The notes under the pieces: model-generated
Told to the model about the DNA's origin: nothing
Seen by the model: only the letters and a program-made list of their open reading frames with translations
Databases searched by the model: none
Assembly: GCA_009731375.1 (NCBI GenBank)
Contig: BJOX01000047.1
Span: forward strand, 352,873 to 391,665
Source: Paulinella micropora
Taxonomy: Eukaryota > Cercozoa > Imbricatea > Euglyphida
Direction: 5' to 3'
Length of the DNA stretch: 38,793 nt
Shown here: positions 19,129 through 37,734 of the stretch, in pieces
Position numbering within the stretch: position 1 is the first letter of the stretch
Layout: every line of letters starts with the position of its first letter
Translations under genes and position numbers: made by a program

Positions 19129-19562
19129 TTACCGTACCTCTTCTCTGTGACAGTCGATGTGAGTGTGCATCCGCTTCAGCGCTTCAAAGCTCCACAGGAG
19201 TCCCCCTGTATATGCCGGCACGACCCAAAACCTGTGTGTATATGTATTCCCCCCTTCCAGGTCAAGTGCCAGCAGTATCGTGCCCGTCATCGCCGTTATA
19301 CCCGACACCCCCTTCACCCAACCCCGTGTCGCCCGAAACCGCTCCTTGAACCATGGTTGCTGCCCGTGCTTGTCCAAAAAGTGTTTTCCGATGACGCTGA
19401 TGGCCGCCATGGTATCGTTGCCAATGACCACATCCCTCCTAAACTCCTCAACTTGACCCGAGTATACGCCAGTGGGAGATTCGATCTTTTAATTTGACTA
19501 ACCGACGGCGTCACTCGCATCGCCTCATGTCTCTGACTCACCTTCCAGTGTGTTTCCAGCAA
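19129..19562 (-). pseudogene. Retropepsin-like protease region
   Basis: Lying between gag and RT, the frame reads VVIGNDTMAAISVIGKHFLD, close to the aspartic-protease active-site layout (hydrophobic-DTGA-x-xSVI). The usual DTG glycine is replaced by methionine. A flap-like stretch (GTILLALDLEGG) follows. Frames shift at both sides (about 19440 and 19130). Whether DTM is real or a decay change cannot be decided from one copy. Confidence 0.55.
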
Positions 19563-19657
19563 TTGTCGTTCTCGCTCCCGTATTCTCTCTCTCTCACTTT
19601 CTTCTCGCGTCCTTCCTCTGCCACCCCCTCTCCCTCACTTCTCTCCCGCTCCCCCTC

Positions 19658-22176
19658 CTATCTTGCTTTCTCCTTGCCCTCACCCTCACTGTTCTCGCCC
19701 TCTTTGTACCCTTTTCCTTGTACCCCCGATCCGCTACATGCTCGCCCCTCTGCCTTCTGCTGTTTTGCATGCCGTTCCCCCTGTCTCTCGTCTATCTCTT
19801 CGTCTCTCCCCCTCTTTCTGCCTATGTCAGATCCACATATTCCCGTGTCTTCAAGCTCCTCCCAATCTCGTCCCTTTCCGGCCGCGGAGGTCGCTCCCGC
19901 GATGAATCCCGCGCCCTCCGGCTGTCCCTGTCGCTCTTGTGTTCCCGCTCCAGCCCCTGCAATCAAGCCCTGTCTGTCCATCCCCGGTCTAGGCGCTGCC
20001 ACATAACTACCCCGATTCCCTCGAAATCCTCCCCGATATTCGTCCCGATAGCCACCCCGCGATCCTCTCCCGCCGTTGTCGTTCCTCCGATACCCGTCCC
20101 GCATTTCCTCCCGTCGCTCTCGCCCCGTGCCTTTGGGTCGCATGTTGGCTGCCCGGTGGTAGTAACCCTTATCCTTTCGCGTCCATCCCTTCGCCTTGAT
20201 ATTGGCCTCATTGAACTCCCACAGTGCCGGGAGTTCCTCTGGCGGGAACATGTCCTCCAACCCTCCTAGCTGCCACATCCCGTGCCGTACCGCCTCTTTC
20301 AACTCCCAGTATGCCTCGTCTCTGTGTTGCTGCCTACAAGTGTCTAAATTGTCGTGCCACATATTCATCCTGTGGCTCACCTGACAGTTTTCCTTAATTC
20401 CCCACCAGTGCATAGCGATAGCCGTGTAACATGAATCCTTGTCCCAGTTCCTGGACCGCAGTGCCCGTCTGGTATACTTCGGGAAACCCTCGATCAGCTC
20501 CGAGTCCGGCGGGTACCGTGGCTGCCCCTTTAGCTCCGTGTTCGGCAGAGCCCTGTTATGGAACTCTGCGTCGAACTTCGCCTTTTCCCCTTCTCGAGGC
20601 GCCCGATCTGCATGAAACACTTGCGGCGGTCGCCGCTCCTGTCGTCGCTCCTGGTATCTTCCCTCCCCATACCTCGAGCCCCATGGTCTGTACCATCCGT
20701 CATGCCTTGGCGCCCGATCTCCCCCCCACCCCCTTGCGTGAACTGTCGCGGTCCTCCGCCCCCCCGAAAGCCTCCGCTGCCTCCATAGTTGAACCTTGCT
20801 TGTGGCCACTTCGCGGTCACCGCTGGCGATGTGATCACACGATCGATCAATGCCGGGTCTTCCTCATGTAATACCCAGCTGACCGGGTTGTAAGTGGTGT
20901 TCAACCCCTGCCATCGGGTTTTGCCCTCCGGCGTGATATCCGCCAACGCTATCACCTGTACCGCAATCTCCGGAACCACCGCTTTCGTCTCTTTATCCTT
21001 CCCTATCCGCCAGAACCATTGGGTATATCTCCTTCTTCTCGTGCAACAGACTGAGCCCCGCGATACTGGCAAAGATGTCCCGTAATGCCGTCCTCTTCGT
21101 AACCAGAGCCTGTGCCGCGTCCTTCATCGCCTCTATCTCATCCCCCTTGTCAAGAAGTTGGTTAAAATGGTATACGTCGGCGAACACAAAATGAGCGACA
21201 TCGACCACCGCCTTCTTGTTATTCGCCCCTCGCTCCCCGAATTCCTTCTTGAACCGCTCCTCCCATACATGCGTGTCAAGTAACCGCGTGTGTTCGTCCC
21301 CCGACCCCACCAAGTTGCCCAACAGGTAGCACACTTGGTCCGCCGCGTCCCCACACAGTGCCGCTTTAGCCTCACTCCGCAAAGCCACAATGAACTTACT
21401 TACCTTGTTCATGTACTCATACTCGTGTTGTTTGCTCGCAACAATTGGCCTATCCCCGTGTTCCTGCAGCAGCTGCGTCTTACGGAGCTGTCCAAGGATC
21501 CTTTCCCGTTGTTCTTTTCCGTCGATCTATGACTTGCTTGTGCCACGTCGCCTCCGCTTTTCCCCCTTTTCCCCTTCCCTTGACCTCGATCTGCATTCCG
21601 ATTCCTCCGAGTCCGAGCTCGCCGCTGTCTCCGACTGCCTCCCCTTCTTCTTTTTCTTCCGCTTTTTCGGGGACGCTGTTGCTGCTTCCGCTTCTGCCGC
21701 TGCCATCCGAATCCTGATCCACGTATACCAACCCCGCACACATCCATTCAGGATGGACAAACTAAAGACCCATTGCCGCAGTTCCTTCCGTTTTGCCTCC
21801 TTTTCCGCCTCCGTCGCCGCATCGTTCAACGCCACTGCCTCTTCCAACAACTTGTACAGTGATACATCCCTCTTCTCCATCTTTGCCCCCACGTCAGTCG
21901 GCCCCGCCATATATTCCCGCATGGCTTCATACGCCTTGCCCGCCAACCCTCTAAGGCTCCGTGCCCAACCCGTATGGCAATTCTGTATCAGATCTGCCAG
22001 TTCCTCCGCCGGGTTCCTGGAAAACGCCGCGTCCCACCTCGTTATCGCATCCGCCGATATCCCATTTCCTCTACACACCGTTGAGCCTCCTCATCCATCT
22101 TATATTCCACTCCCCCTATCTGTCCCAACCTCTTTTCCTCCTCCGATATCCCCATCCTTACCTCCCGTATGCTCAT
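19658..22176 (-). pseudogene. gag: gag-like region with RGG-rich nucleocapsid
   Basis: Minus-strand frames run from the ATG at 22176 to a stop at 19658. They shift near 22075, near 21000 and at a C7 homopolymer near 20728, and carry an in-frame TAG near 21524. The parts include a helical region (AEELADLIQNCHTGWARSLR), a lysine-rich stretch (SPKKRKKKKKGR), a second helical domain (21412-20993), then glycine/arginine segments (GGSGGFRGGGG, GGYRDEYRGGFRGNRG). No CCHC zinc knuckle was seen, so RGG repeats may do the RNA binding. The start lies 22 nt after a weaker copy of the motif (CCTAAAGTAG at 22198-22207). Assignment rests on position and composition. Confidence 0.65.
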
Positions 22177-22225
22177 CCGATGCCGTACTCTAGAAGTCCT
22201 AAAGTAGAAGTATGTATCGTGTTTC

Positions 22226-22771
22226 CTAATGTCCCTCACTCCCCCTTCTTAGCCTTCTTAGAAGGTTGTTCCTCCTCCTTGTCCATTCCCCCTTCCTTCT
22301 TTCGTTTCTCCCGCTCCCCAGCCTTCCTGGGCTCTTCATATTCCCGTCTTTCCCGTTTGAAAGCCTCCTTGACTCCTTGAACTGTCTCCGTATTTCCCTT
22401 GCCCCTTGGTTCCACACGTATCGTGCCCGCCTCATCTCAGCCAACATCAAAGCCGAAATTTTCGCCTTCTCTGCCTTGACCATTGCCTCCCGTCTTCTTT
22501 CTAGCTCATGAGGGCAGACCTCCCTTCTCTTTGCCCATTCTAGCAGTTTTTCCCGAAATGTTTCATATTCCTCCGCTGTTGCCACCACCTCCTTGTAAAC
22601 ATCCTTGCCTATTCGTATTTCCCCCTTTGCCCACATCCCCCTTTCCCCCTCCTCAGTTTCCTCTTCGCATGCATTTCTCCAAAACTCCGATGTCTCCTCC
22701 TCCCTCTTCTCCTCGTCTGCCTCCTTTCCCCCGTCCCCTTTTTCCTCCTTGCCTGTCTTTGTCCTTTCCAT
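22226..22771 (-). CDS. Pre-gag ORF B of the retrotransposon (unknown function)
   Basis: An open frame of 181 codons, starting four bases after the 13-base motif ACCTAAAGTAGGG (22776-22788). It is acidic/lysine-rich at first, then FWRNACEEETEEGERG, WAKGEIRIGKDVY, a long charged helix (ELERRREAMVKAEKAK) and an arginine-rich tail. It shares the E-I-x-I-G-x-x-x-Y block with ORF A. Basic tails plus coiled coil suggest RNA or nucleoprotein binding, but this is inference. The true 3' limit may differ if the tail is frameshifted. Confidence 0.6.
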   Translation of the reverse strand: MERTKTGKEEKGDGGKEADEEKREEETSEFWRNACEEETEEGERGMWAKGEIRIGKDVYKEVVATAEEYETFREKLLEWAKRREVCPHELERRREAMVKAEKAKISALMLAEMRRARYVWNQGAREIRRQFKESRRLSNGKDGNMKSPGRLGSGRNERRKGEWTRRRNNLLRRLRRGSEGH

Positions 22772-22793
22772 TGAAACCTAAAGTAGGGTGCAA

Positions 22794-23311
22794 TCAGAGG
22801 TATTCCCCCCCTCTACCATCCTCCGACAAGTAGTTAGTTCGTTGCCGCTTGTTTTTGCCACGTTCCTCCAATTCTTCCTCCTCGTCAGGGTTAAACGCCA
22901 ATGACTCAAGCACCCGAAAAGCTTGATCATATCGAGTTTTCAAGTATCTCCGACGTCTCTGTCTCGCAAAACCCCACAAGGTCTCGTAGATCTGTTTGTT
23001 CGTCCCAGCCTCTTCTTCCAATTCCTCAATCTTCCTCTGTCTCTCATCCCCTTCCTCCAAAGCCTTGATCCTCTCCATACATGCCTTGTATAGCTTCCAC
23101 GTGTCTTCCACTTGAATATATATGTGTTTCTTCCAATAAGTATCTCATCCTCGTTCCATAGTTCCGACTCCGGAAAATCCTCTTCCTCCAGATATGCCTC
23201 TTTCCAATAGCTCTTCTTCTCTTGATCCACTTTTCCCCCATCCTTCCTTCCTCTCTTTTCCTGTCTCTCCCCCTTTGCACCATCATCTTTCCTCTCATCT
23301 GTCGAATCCAT
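22794..23311 (-). pseudogene. Pre-gag ORF A of the retrotransposon (frameshifted)
   Basis: First ORF after the 5' leader. It starts at an ATG 14 nt after the 13-base motif at 23325-23337. The N-terminus is highly charged (DERKDDGAKGER), then ESELWNEDEILIGRNTY, then a frameshift near an ATATAT run at about 23110, then a coiled-coil-like stretch (KALEEGDERQRKIEELEEEA) and a basic tail. No known domain was recognised. It resembles ORF B in layout and in the W...EIxIG(R/K)(N/D)xY motif, so the two look like tandem duplicates. Confidence 0.6.
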
Positions 23312-23337
23312 ACTGATGTCGAACACCTAAAGTAGGG

Positions 23338-24591
23338 CATAAGTTCTCATGCTCTGCTTTCCCCATACCACAGTACTCCCCTCTCCAATTCCTCCTACAA
23401 TCCGTTCAAGTGCTCTCTATCTCTCTAGACTCTCTTCAAGTTCCCAGCAGCCTCTTTGTTCCAAAACCTCAACTCCTTCAAGTTCCCCTGTCATCCTCTA
23501 CGTACTTCTGCTCCTCACCACCGCGTTCTCTGTCACTTAGGCAGTCAAAAATCATGATATGGCCGAAACAGCCAATAGTCCTCATGTGGTAAAACGTCCG
23601 CAAACACCCCCCCCCCCNNNNNNNNNNGACGCTTTTTGTCCGCTATTCCCGTCTGATTTGTTGATCTCTTTTTGCGCCATGATGGCGTCGACTTACCCCC
23701 TTCGAAAACCCCCCTTATCTTTGGAATTCCGAGCTTCTTTCAAGTTCCCTGTGTAGTCCTCCACCCGTATTCCCATTCCCTCGGGTGGCAGCTTTCCTAC
23801 CCCCTTGTTGCGAAAAATCGTTCCTACTGACCCCCTTCCTCAGAGCGACATGTCCACCCCAAACCGTGCATGTTGTAACCCCTTCCGCTCATGAAACCTT
23901 GCAAAATTTGCTTCCCCTGTCTTCCCCTAGGTCCTCTTTCGTCTTGCCGCACCCCTGTTTCCCCAAATATGTCCTCTTGCGCGTAAAATCCTCTTTTCTT
24001 TGCCTCAGTTCCCATACCCCCAAAACCCAAGTCAACATAACATCTGCGTTTTCAAGCCCCAAAACCAGTCAGAACCCATTAGAAACATCACAAAATATCA
24101 ACCCACACTAAAGCAAACGTGAATAATATATATCCGAGTCGTTTCCTCACATGTTTGCCAAGGTTTGTGAGGAGGGGGTGTCCCTTTCTCACAGCCATGC
24201 GTCACAGCAACCCTTGTCACATCTCCAAACAGACCGAAAACTGCATGCTCTTTCTGCAAAACCATCACCCATAGTTCCCCTTACATGCCCCTGCATGCAG
24301 AAACCCACGCCCGATACTCACACCACAGGAAACCCACATTCGTGCACCCTGAGTTGCAAGCTGTCAGACCCAAAAATGCCTTTCTGTCAGAAACCCAAGC
24401 CCCACTCACAATCAAGAAAATCATTGCCCATACCTGTTTGCATGCCCCTAGACCCAAAACATCTCAAGAAAAAGCACCTAACCCCTGGAAGCGCATCAGA
24501 AAAATTCCCACTCTCCCATTTTTCTCTCGATGTCTCTTTCTCAACGGAAAATTTCCGAGAAACAGAGGAAAATTTCCATACCCCGTTTATT
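23338..24591 (-). other. 5' leader of the retrotransposon
   Basis: About 1.25 kb between the primer-binding site and pre-gag ORF A, without a convincing minus-strand ORF. It contains a poly-C run and a 10-base gap (23608-23627) and several C-rich stretches. Such a long leader would suit RNA packaging or splicing signals, but none was identified. Confidence 0.5.
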
Positions 24592-24606
24592 GTATTAGCG
24601 ACTCCA
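24592..24606 (-). other. Primer-binding site candidate
   Basis: On the element's strand TGGAGTCGCTAATAC starts three bases after the LTR end. The TGG start matches the complement of a tRNA 3' CCA. I cannot name the tRNA. Confidence 0.6.
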
Positions 24607-24609
24607 GAT

Positions 24610-24763
24610 TGTTACGATAGTAGGATATTTAATAAACAGATAACTGTTACTAACGATATGAAGACTGAGGAATACCTAAAGTAGGGACTCCGTAATCTCC
24701 AGACCAAGGATTAACCGACAGACAGGAACGATCAGTATTGCAATTATACCGGGTGTGCAGGCA
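24610..24763 (-). repeat. 5' LTR of the retrotransposon
   Basis: On the element's strand it runs from TGCCTGC to CGTAACA. By eye it is about 96% identical to the left LTR, with five or six substitutions and one 2-base indel. It contains ACCTAAAGTAGGG (24674-24686, plus strand), a motif repeated before internal ORFs. A 154-bp LTR is short for a 13-kb gypsy element. Confidence 0.85.
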
Positions 24764-24769
24764 TAATAC

Positions 24770-25602
24770 TTCTGTCATATTTAAGCGAACCATGAAAAAA
24801 ACCACTCATTAATAACGTCAAAAGTCATTTTAATCAACCAATAATTAGCTGCATCCTGGCTCGCGCTGGAGCGACGAAGGTGTTGCGTGTGTGCCACGCG
24901 AAACAATCACAGATACGGGAAAAAAAGAACTTGAAGCAGCAATTGGAGCACTAAGCACGGGTACGCTTCCTGACCTAGTTGAACATTGTTACGATAGTGT
25001 TAATACTGTCGGATATTAATATTTATTAATAATATTAATAACAGATAACTGTACTAACGATATGAAGACTGAGGAATACCTAAAGTAGGGACTCCGTGAT
25101 AGTAGCCACCTTCAGACCAAGGATAACCGACAGACCGGAACGGTAAGTCATATGTAATTTTAGGCATTTTAAGCATCGGTAAAACGGAGGCAAAATAAAC
25201 GTAATGAGTTTTTAACATTTTAATAATTCTTTTTGTTGTAAAGGTCACGATAGGATGGGGTTCCCACTGAAATTTTTGTTTAAAAAAATTGAATTTCAAA
25301 TGTTATAACTATAAAAATTTTGTGTTTTCTGCATTAAAAAACATTTTGTGTAAAATTTGACAATAATTTTTGAAAAGTTGGTCGGAACCACTTCAGATGA
25401 CGAGCTTTCTGAATCTGAAGCCATTTTAAAAAAGGCGAAGTAGTTTAGGAGGAGACTTTTCCTGGATTTTTGAGGTTTTTGGGACCTTTTACCCTAAAAA
25501 AATGTTCAGGTCGGCCCAGGCCATGCCAGCCAAAAAGCCAAACCCTGTCAACTTTTTTAAGGACCGGCGCAGTCTGTTGGGACTTTCGTGCGAAGCTTCC
25601 CC
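24770..25602. other. AT-rich intergenic DNA with a third LTR-like copy
   Basis: Between the retrotransposon and the dehydratase 3' end. A third copy of the LTR family starts TGTTACGATAG at 24987 and matches to about 25142, with an AT insertion near its start and a diverged end. It includes ACCTAAAGTAGGG at 25078-25090. It may be a solo LTR or a related remnant. The rest is AT-rich and unrecognised. Confidence 0.6.
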
Positions 25603-25846
25603 ATGCCTCCAAGTCGCGGATCCAAAGGCTGGCGAAAGCAGAGAAAGACTTTTGACAAAAACAAGAAGAGAACTGAGAGGGATACACGTGCCGACGCGTT
25701 GGTGGAAAAAAGAGCCAAGCTCGACGACCAAGAGCGAGTTGCAGAGGCAAGGGAACGAGACTCGCAGTATGGCCGTTGCACGGGCATCGAAGTGGGGGCG
25801 GAATCTCTCGAAGTGGGGGCAGAATCTCTCATCATCATCGTCATCA
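25603..25846 (+). CDS. Small basic ORF, unknown, doubtful
   Basis: From an ATG, MPPSRGSKGWRKQRKTFDKN continues as a charged, likely helical stretch (KRAKLDDQERVAEARERDSQ) and a tandem EVGAESL EVGAESL. The frame then runs into (ATC)n and the antisense of the dehydratase last exon. It could be a remnant of a transposon protein or an exon of an unseen gene. No domain was recognised. Confidence 0.25.
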
Positions 25847-25870
25847 TCATCGTCATCATCATCATCATAG

Positions 25871-34047
<8,177 letters not shown>

Positions 34048-34466
34048 CTAATCGGGCAAAGAAACCCAAATAAAAACGAGAGATCCAACAAGGGACACGA
34101 AAGGAAGGAAAACGAACGAGTCTGTCAATATATTATATTCATTCGGTACATACATAAAGTGCAAGTGAACTCGGAACAAGTTTTGGGAAGGAAAGAAATA
34201 TCGTTTCACAAATTCCACGGGTTTCACGTAATATTCCGAGCAAATCATTTCCTTTCTGTCCCCAATAAAACATCTGAGGTCTTGCCTAACCCATCTCTGT
34301 CTATGTGAAAAAGGCGAGTCGCTCCAACCATCGTTTCAATCTGTTGAAATGTCCATCTCCGAGAGTACTTCCGAGGGGTCTCTATCTACCTATCTTCCTA
34401 CCTAAAGACATGGACAGTTACCTTGTAGGGGAATTTACGTAGATAGATAGATGGAGATAGAGATAG

Positions 34467-34527
<61 letters not shown>

Positions 34528-34596
34528 TAGGTAGATAGATAGATAGGTAGATAGATAAGATAGATAAGATAGATAGATAGATAGATAGATAAATAA

Positions 34597-34630
<34 letters not shown>

Positions 34631-34676
34631 GGATGGATGGATGGATAGACAGATAGATAGATAGATAGATAGATAG

Positions 34677-34707
<31 letters not shown>

Positions 34708-34708
34708 T

Positions 34709-34745
<37 letters not shown>

Positions 34746-34788
34746 GGATAGATAGATAGATGAGATATCGACTAATGTCAGAAAAAGG
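34048..34788. other. Upstream region of the dehydratase gene plus GATA array
   Basis: 34048-34440 is unique sequence that should hold the 5' UTR and promoter of the dehydratase (minus strand). I could not identify specific elements. 34440-34765 is (GATA)n with GATG and GATAA variants. Confidence 0.6.
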
Positions 34789-35184
34789 AGCTTCTGATTT
34801 CGTCAACCAGGAAGTCTGTGGGTAAAGTATTAACCCGATGCCCAGCTAAGCCGTGAGACTGCCGTGATGTTTGCACGGAAGGGACTGATACAGGCGATAC
34901 CAAACCTCCCTAGTACCAGGCGGGGCCAGGGCTCGTTAGTCTCGTTCCATAAGCGCCCCTTGCAGAACGAGCTCCCACCTCCATTACAGAGGACCCAGTA
35001 AGCAGATGGAGTTTCGAGACTGTTCGACAGTCTCGTATAAACCGACAGAGCACTGTGGGTTTTATTCCGGGCTCCACAAGCGAGAAAGGGCACCCTGAGG
35101 GAACAGGATTGTGCTTCCCGTCGCTATTTCGGCATGTGACTTATAGGCGTATGGCTAGGCACACATAAGGCACCCCACCACGGG
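34789..35184. repeat. Unclassified 0.4-kb element sharing its end with the window's left edge
   Basis: GC-balanced unique sequence between two GATA arrays. Its last 81 bases (35104-35184) are identical to 1-81. It contains a perfect 9-bp hairpin CGAGACTGT-TCG-ACAGTCTCG near 35015-35035 and an imperfect stem around ATAAACCGACAGAGCACTG. A minus-strand ORF of 87 codons (34830-35093) matches nothing I know. It could be a SINE-like or other interspersed repeat ending before a TAGA tail. Confidence 0.55.
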
Positions 35185-35368
35185 TAGATAGATAGACAGA
35201 TAGATAGACAGATAGATAGACAGACAGACATACAGACAGACAGACAGACAGACAGACAGACCGACAGACCGACAGACCGACAGACAGACAGACAGACAGA
35301 CAGGTAGGTAGGTAGGTCGGTAGGTAGGTAGGTCGGTAGGTAGGTAGGTAGGTAGGTAGGTAGGTAGA

Positions 35369-35467
<99 letters not shown>

Positions 35468-35616
35468 GATGGATGGATGGATGGATGGATAAATAGATAG
35501 ATAGATAGATAGATAGATCTAGATTAGAAGATAGAGATCTAGATATATATATAGATAGACAGATAGATAGATAGATAGATACATACATACATAGATAGAT
35601 AAATAGATAGATATCC

Positions 35617-35652
<36 letters not shown>

Positions 35653-35796
35653 GGATAGATAGATAGATAGATAGATAGAAAGATAGATATATATTCAGAT
35701 AGATAGATAGATAGATAGACAGATAGATACATAGATAGATAGATAGACAGGTAGACAGACGGACAGACATGCAGGTAGACAGACAGACAGACAGAC

Positions 35797-35837
<41 letters not shown>

Positions 35838-35909
35838 TATAGATAGATAGATATAGTATATATAGATAAAATAAATAAATAGAAAGATAGATAGATAGAT
35901 AGATAGAAA

Positions 35910-35942
<33 letters not shown>

Positions 35943-36150
35943 AGGAAAGAAAGAAAGAAAGAAAAAAAGAAAGAAAGAAGGCAAAAAGAAAGGTAGGTAG
36001 GAAGGTAGGTAGGTAGGTAGGTAGGTATGTAGGTATGTAGATAGGTAGGTAGGTAGATAGATAGATAGATAGGTAGATAGGTAGGCAGATAGATAGATAG
36101 ATAGATAGATAGATGGATAGGTAGATAGATAAATAAACAAATAAAGAGTT
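35185..36150. repeat. GATA, CAGA, GTAG, TATC and GAAA arrays
   Basis: (TAGA/CAGA)n 35185-35300, (GTAG)n to 35366, (TATC)n 35367-35467, then (GATA)n, (GAAA)n and (GTAG)n in turn. The TAGA and TATC halves form a large imperfect inverted arrangement. No gene was seen. Confidence 0.9.
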
Positions 36151-36154
36151 TTTT

Positions 36155-36362
36155 TTAATCTGTTGATCTATCTTAGTCTGTTTCGCGCTGCCGTTGTGGG
36201 GTAGGTAGATAGATAGATAGGTGGGTAGGTAGGCATATATATATATATATATATAAATAATATATAGATGGATAAAGAGTTTTTCAATCTGTTTATCTAT
36301 CTTAGTCTGTTCGCGCTGCCGTTGTCCGGTGGGTAGATAGATAGATAGGTAGGTAGGTAGGC

Positions 36363-36430
<68 letters not shown>

Positions 36431-36636
36431 AGAGTTTTTTAATCTGTTTATCTATCTTTGTCTGTTTCGCGCTGCCGTTGTGGGGTAGGAAGATAGATAG
36501 ATAGGTAGGTGGGTAGGCAGATAGATAGATAGATAAAGAGTTTTTCAACCTATTTATCTATCTTAGTCTGTTTCGCGCTGCCATTGTGGGGTAGGTAGAT
36601 AGATAGATAGGTAGGTAGGTAGGCAGATAGATAGAC

Positions 36637-36669
<33 letters not shown>

Positions 36670-36756
36670 TATATATAAAGAATATTTTATCTGTTTGTCT
36701 ATCTTAGTCTGTTTCGCCCTGCCGCTGTGGGGTAAGTAGATAGATAGATAGGTATG

Positions 36757-36799
<43 letters not shown>

Positions 36800-37004
36800 A
36801 GAATATTTTATCTGTTTATCTATCTTAGTGTTTCGCGCCTCCGTTGTGGGGGAGTTGGAAGAGGTGCGCACTCTGGATAGATAGATAGATAGATAGATAT
36901 ATAGATAGATAGATAGATATATTTTATCTGTTTATCTATATTAGTCTGTTTCGCGCTTCCGTTGTGGGGTAAGTAGATAGATAGATAGGTATGTAGGCAG
37001 TTAG

Positions 37005-37043
<39 letters not shown>

Positions 37044-37144
37044 CTAGATAGACAAAGAATGTTTCATCTGTTTATCTATCTTAGTCTGTTTCGCGCTTCC
37101 GTTGTGGGGTAAGTAGATAGATAGATAGGTATGTAGGCAGTTAG

Positions 37145-37187
<43 letters not shown>

Positions 37188-37296
37188 ATAGATAAAGAAT
37201 GTTTTATCTGTTTATCTATCTTAGTCTGTCTCGCGCTTCCGTTGTGGGGTAAGTAGATAGATACGTATGTAGGCAGTTAGAAGATAGATAGATAGG

Positions 37297-37343
<47 letters not shown>

Positions 37344-37535
37344 AGAATGTTTTATCTGTTTATCTATATTAGTCTGTTTCGCGCTTCCGTTGTGGGTAAG
37401 TAGGTAGATAGGTATGTAGGCAGTTAGAAGATAGATAGATAGATAGATAGATATATAGATAGATAGATAGATAGATAAAGAATGTTTTATCTGTTTATCT
37501 ATCTTAGTCTGTTTCGCGCTTCCGTTGTGGGGTAA
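36155..37535 (+). repeat. Array of eleven partial ankyrin exon copies, microexon-like
   Basis: Units of about 110-150 bp each contain AAAGA(G/A)T...TTTATCTATCTTAG, about 24 bases encoding LFRASVVG, then GTAAGT or GTAGGT and GATA repeat. Copies start at 36177, 36306, 36461, 36567, 36708, 36829, 36945, 37085, 37225, 37373 and 37508. Most have AG before and GT after. The copy at 36461 has lost the AG (TTTG), 36306 and 37373 are 23 nt, and 36829 runs on to GTGCGCACTCTG without a donor. Early copies share GCTGCC and later ones GCTTCC, showing stepwise expansion. Confidence 0.92.
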
Positions 37536-37567
37536 GTAGATAGGTAGATAGGTATGTAGGCAGTTAG

Positions 37568-37610
<43 letters not shown>

Positions 37611-37734
37611 AGAATGTTTTATCTGTTTATCTATCTTAGTCTGTTTCGCGCTTCCGCTGTGGGGGAGTTGGAAGAGGTGCGCACTCTGCTTGCGCGCGGG
37701 GCAGACATTGACGCAACCGATGAGGTATAGATAG

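Larger units (their letters stand above)
11618..24769 (-). mobile_element. Ty3/gypsy-like LTR retrotransposon, about 13.1 kb, degenerate
   Basis: Two direct repeats of about 155 bp (11623-11778 and 24610-24763) flank a minus-strand coding block with gag, protease, RT, RNase H and integrase in gypsy order. A five-base target duplication, AATAC, lies at 11618-11622 and 24765-24769, with one extra base if the LTR is taken as TG...CA. A primer-binding site follows the right-hand LTR and a purine tract precedes the left-hand one. The element sits between the convergent 3' ends of the acyl carrier protein and dehydratase genes. The coding block has at least four in-frame stops (near 21524, 16529, 16292 and 15508) and many frameshifts, so the copy is not autonomous as assembled. 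No chromodomain was seen. Confidence 0.9.

Noticed and set aside
15500-21530. Recoded TAG (glutamine) genetic code suggested by TAG stops in the retroelement
   Set aside because: Host exons give no support for recoding, one stop is TGA, and the element also has many frameshifts, so decay or sequencing error is simpler.
14535-23540. Plus-strand ORFs opposite the retrotransposon
   Set aside because: They are serine/proline-rich mirror frames of the acidic and lysine-rich minus-strand gag-pol, which carries the recognisable domains.
34830-35093. 87-codon minus-strand ORF as a gene
   Set aside because: It matches no recognised family, lies in a repeat-like segment with a hairpin, and has no supporting context.
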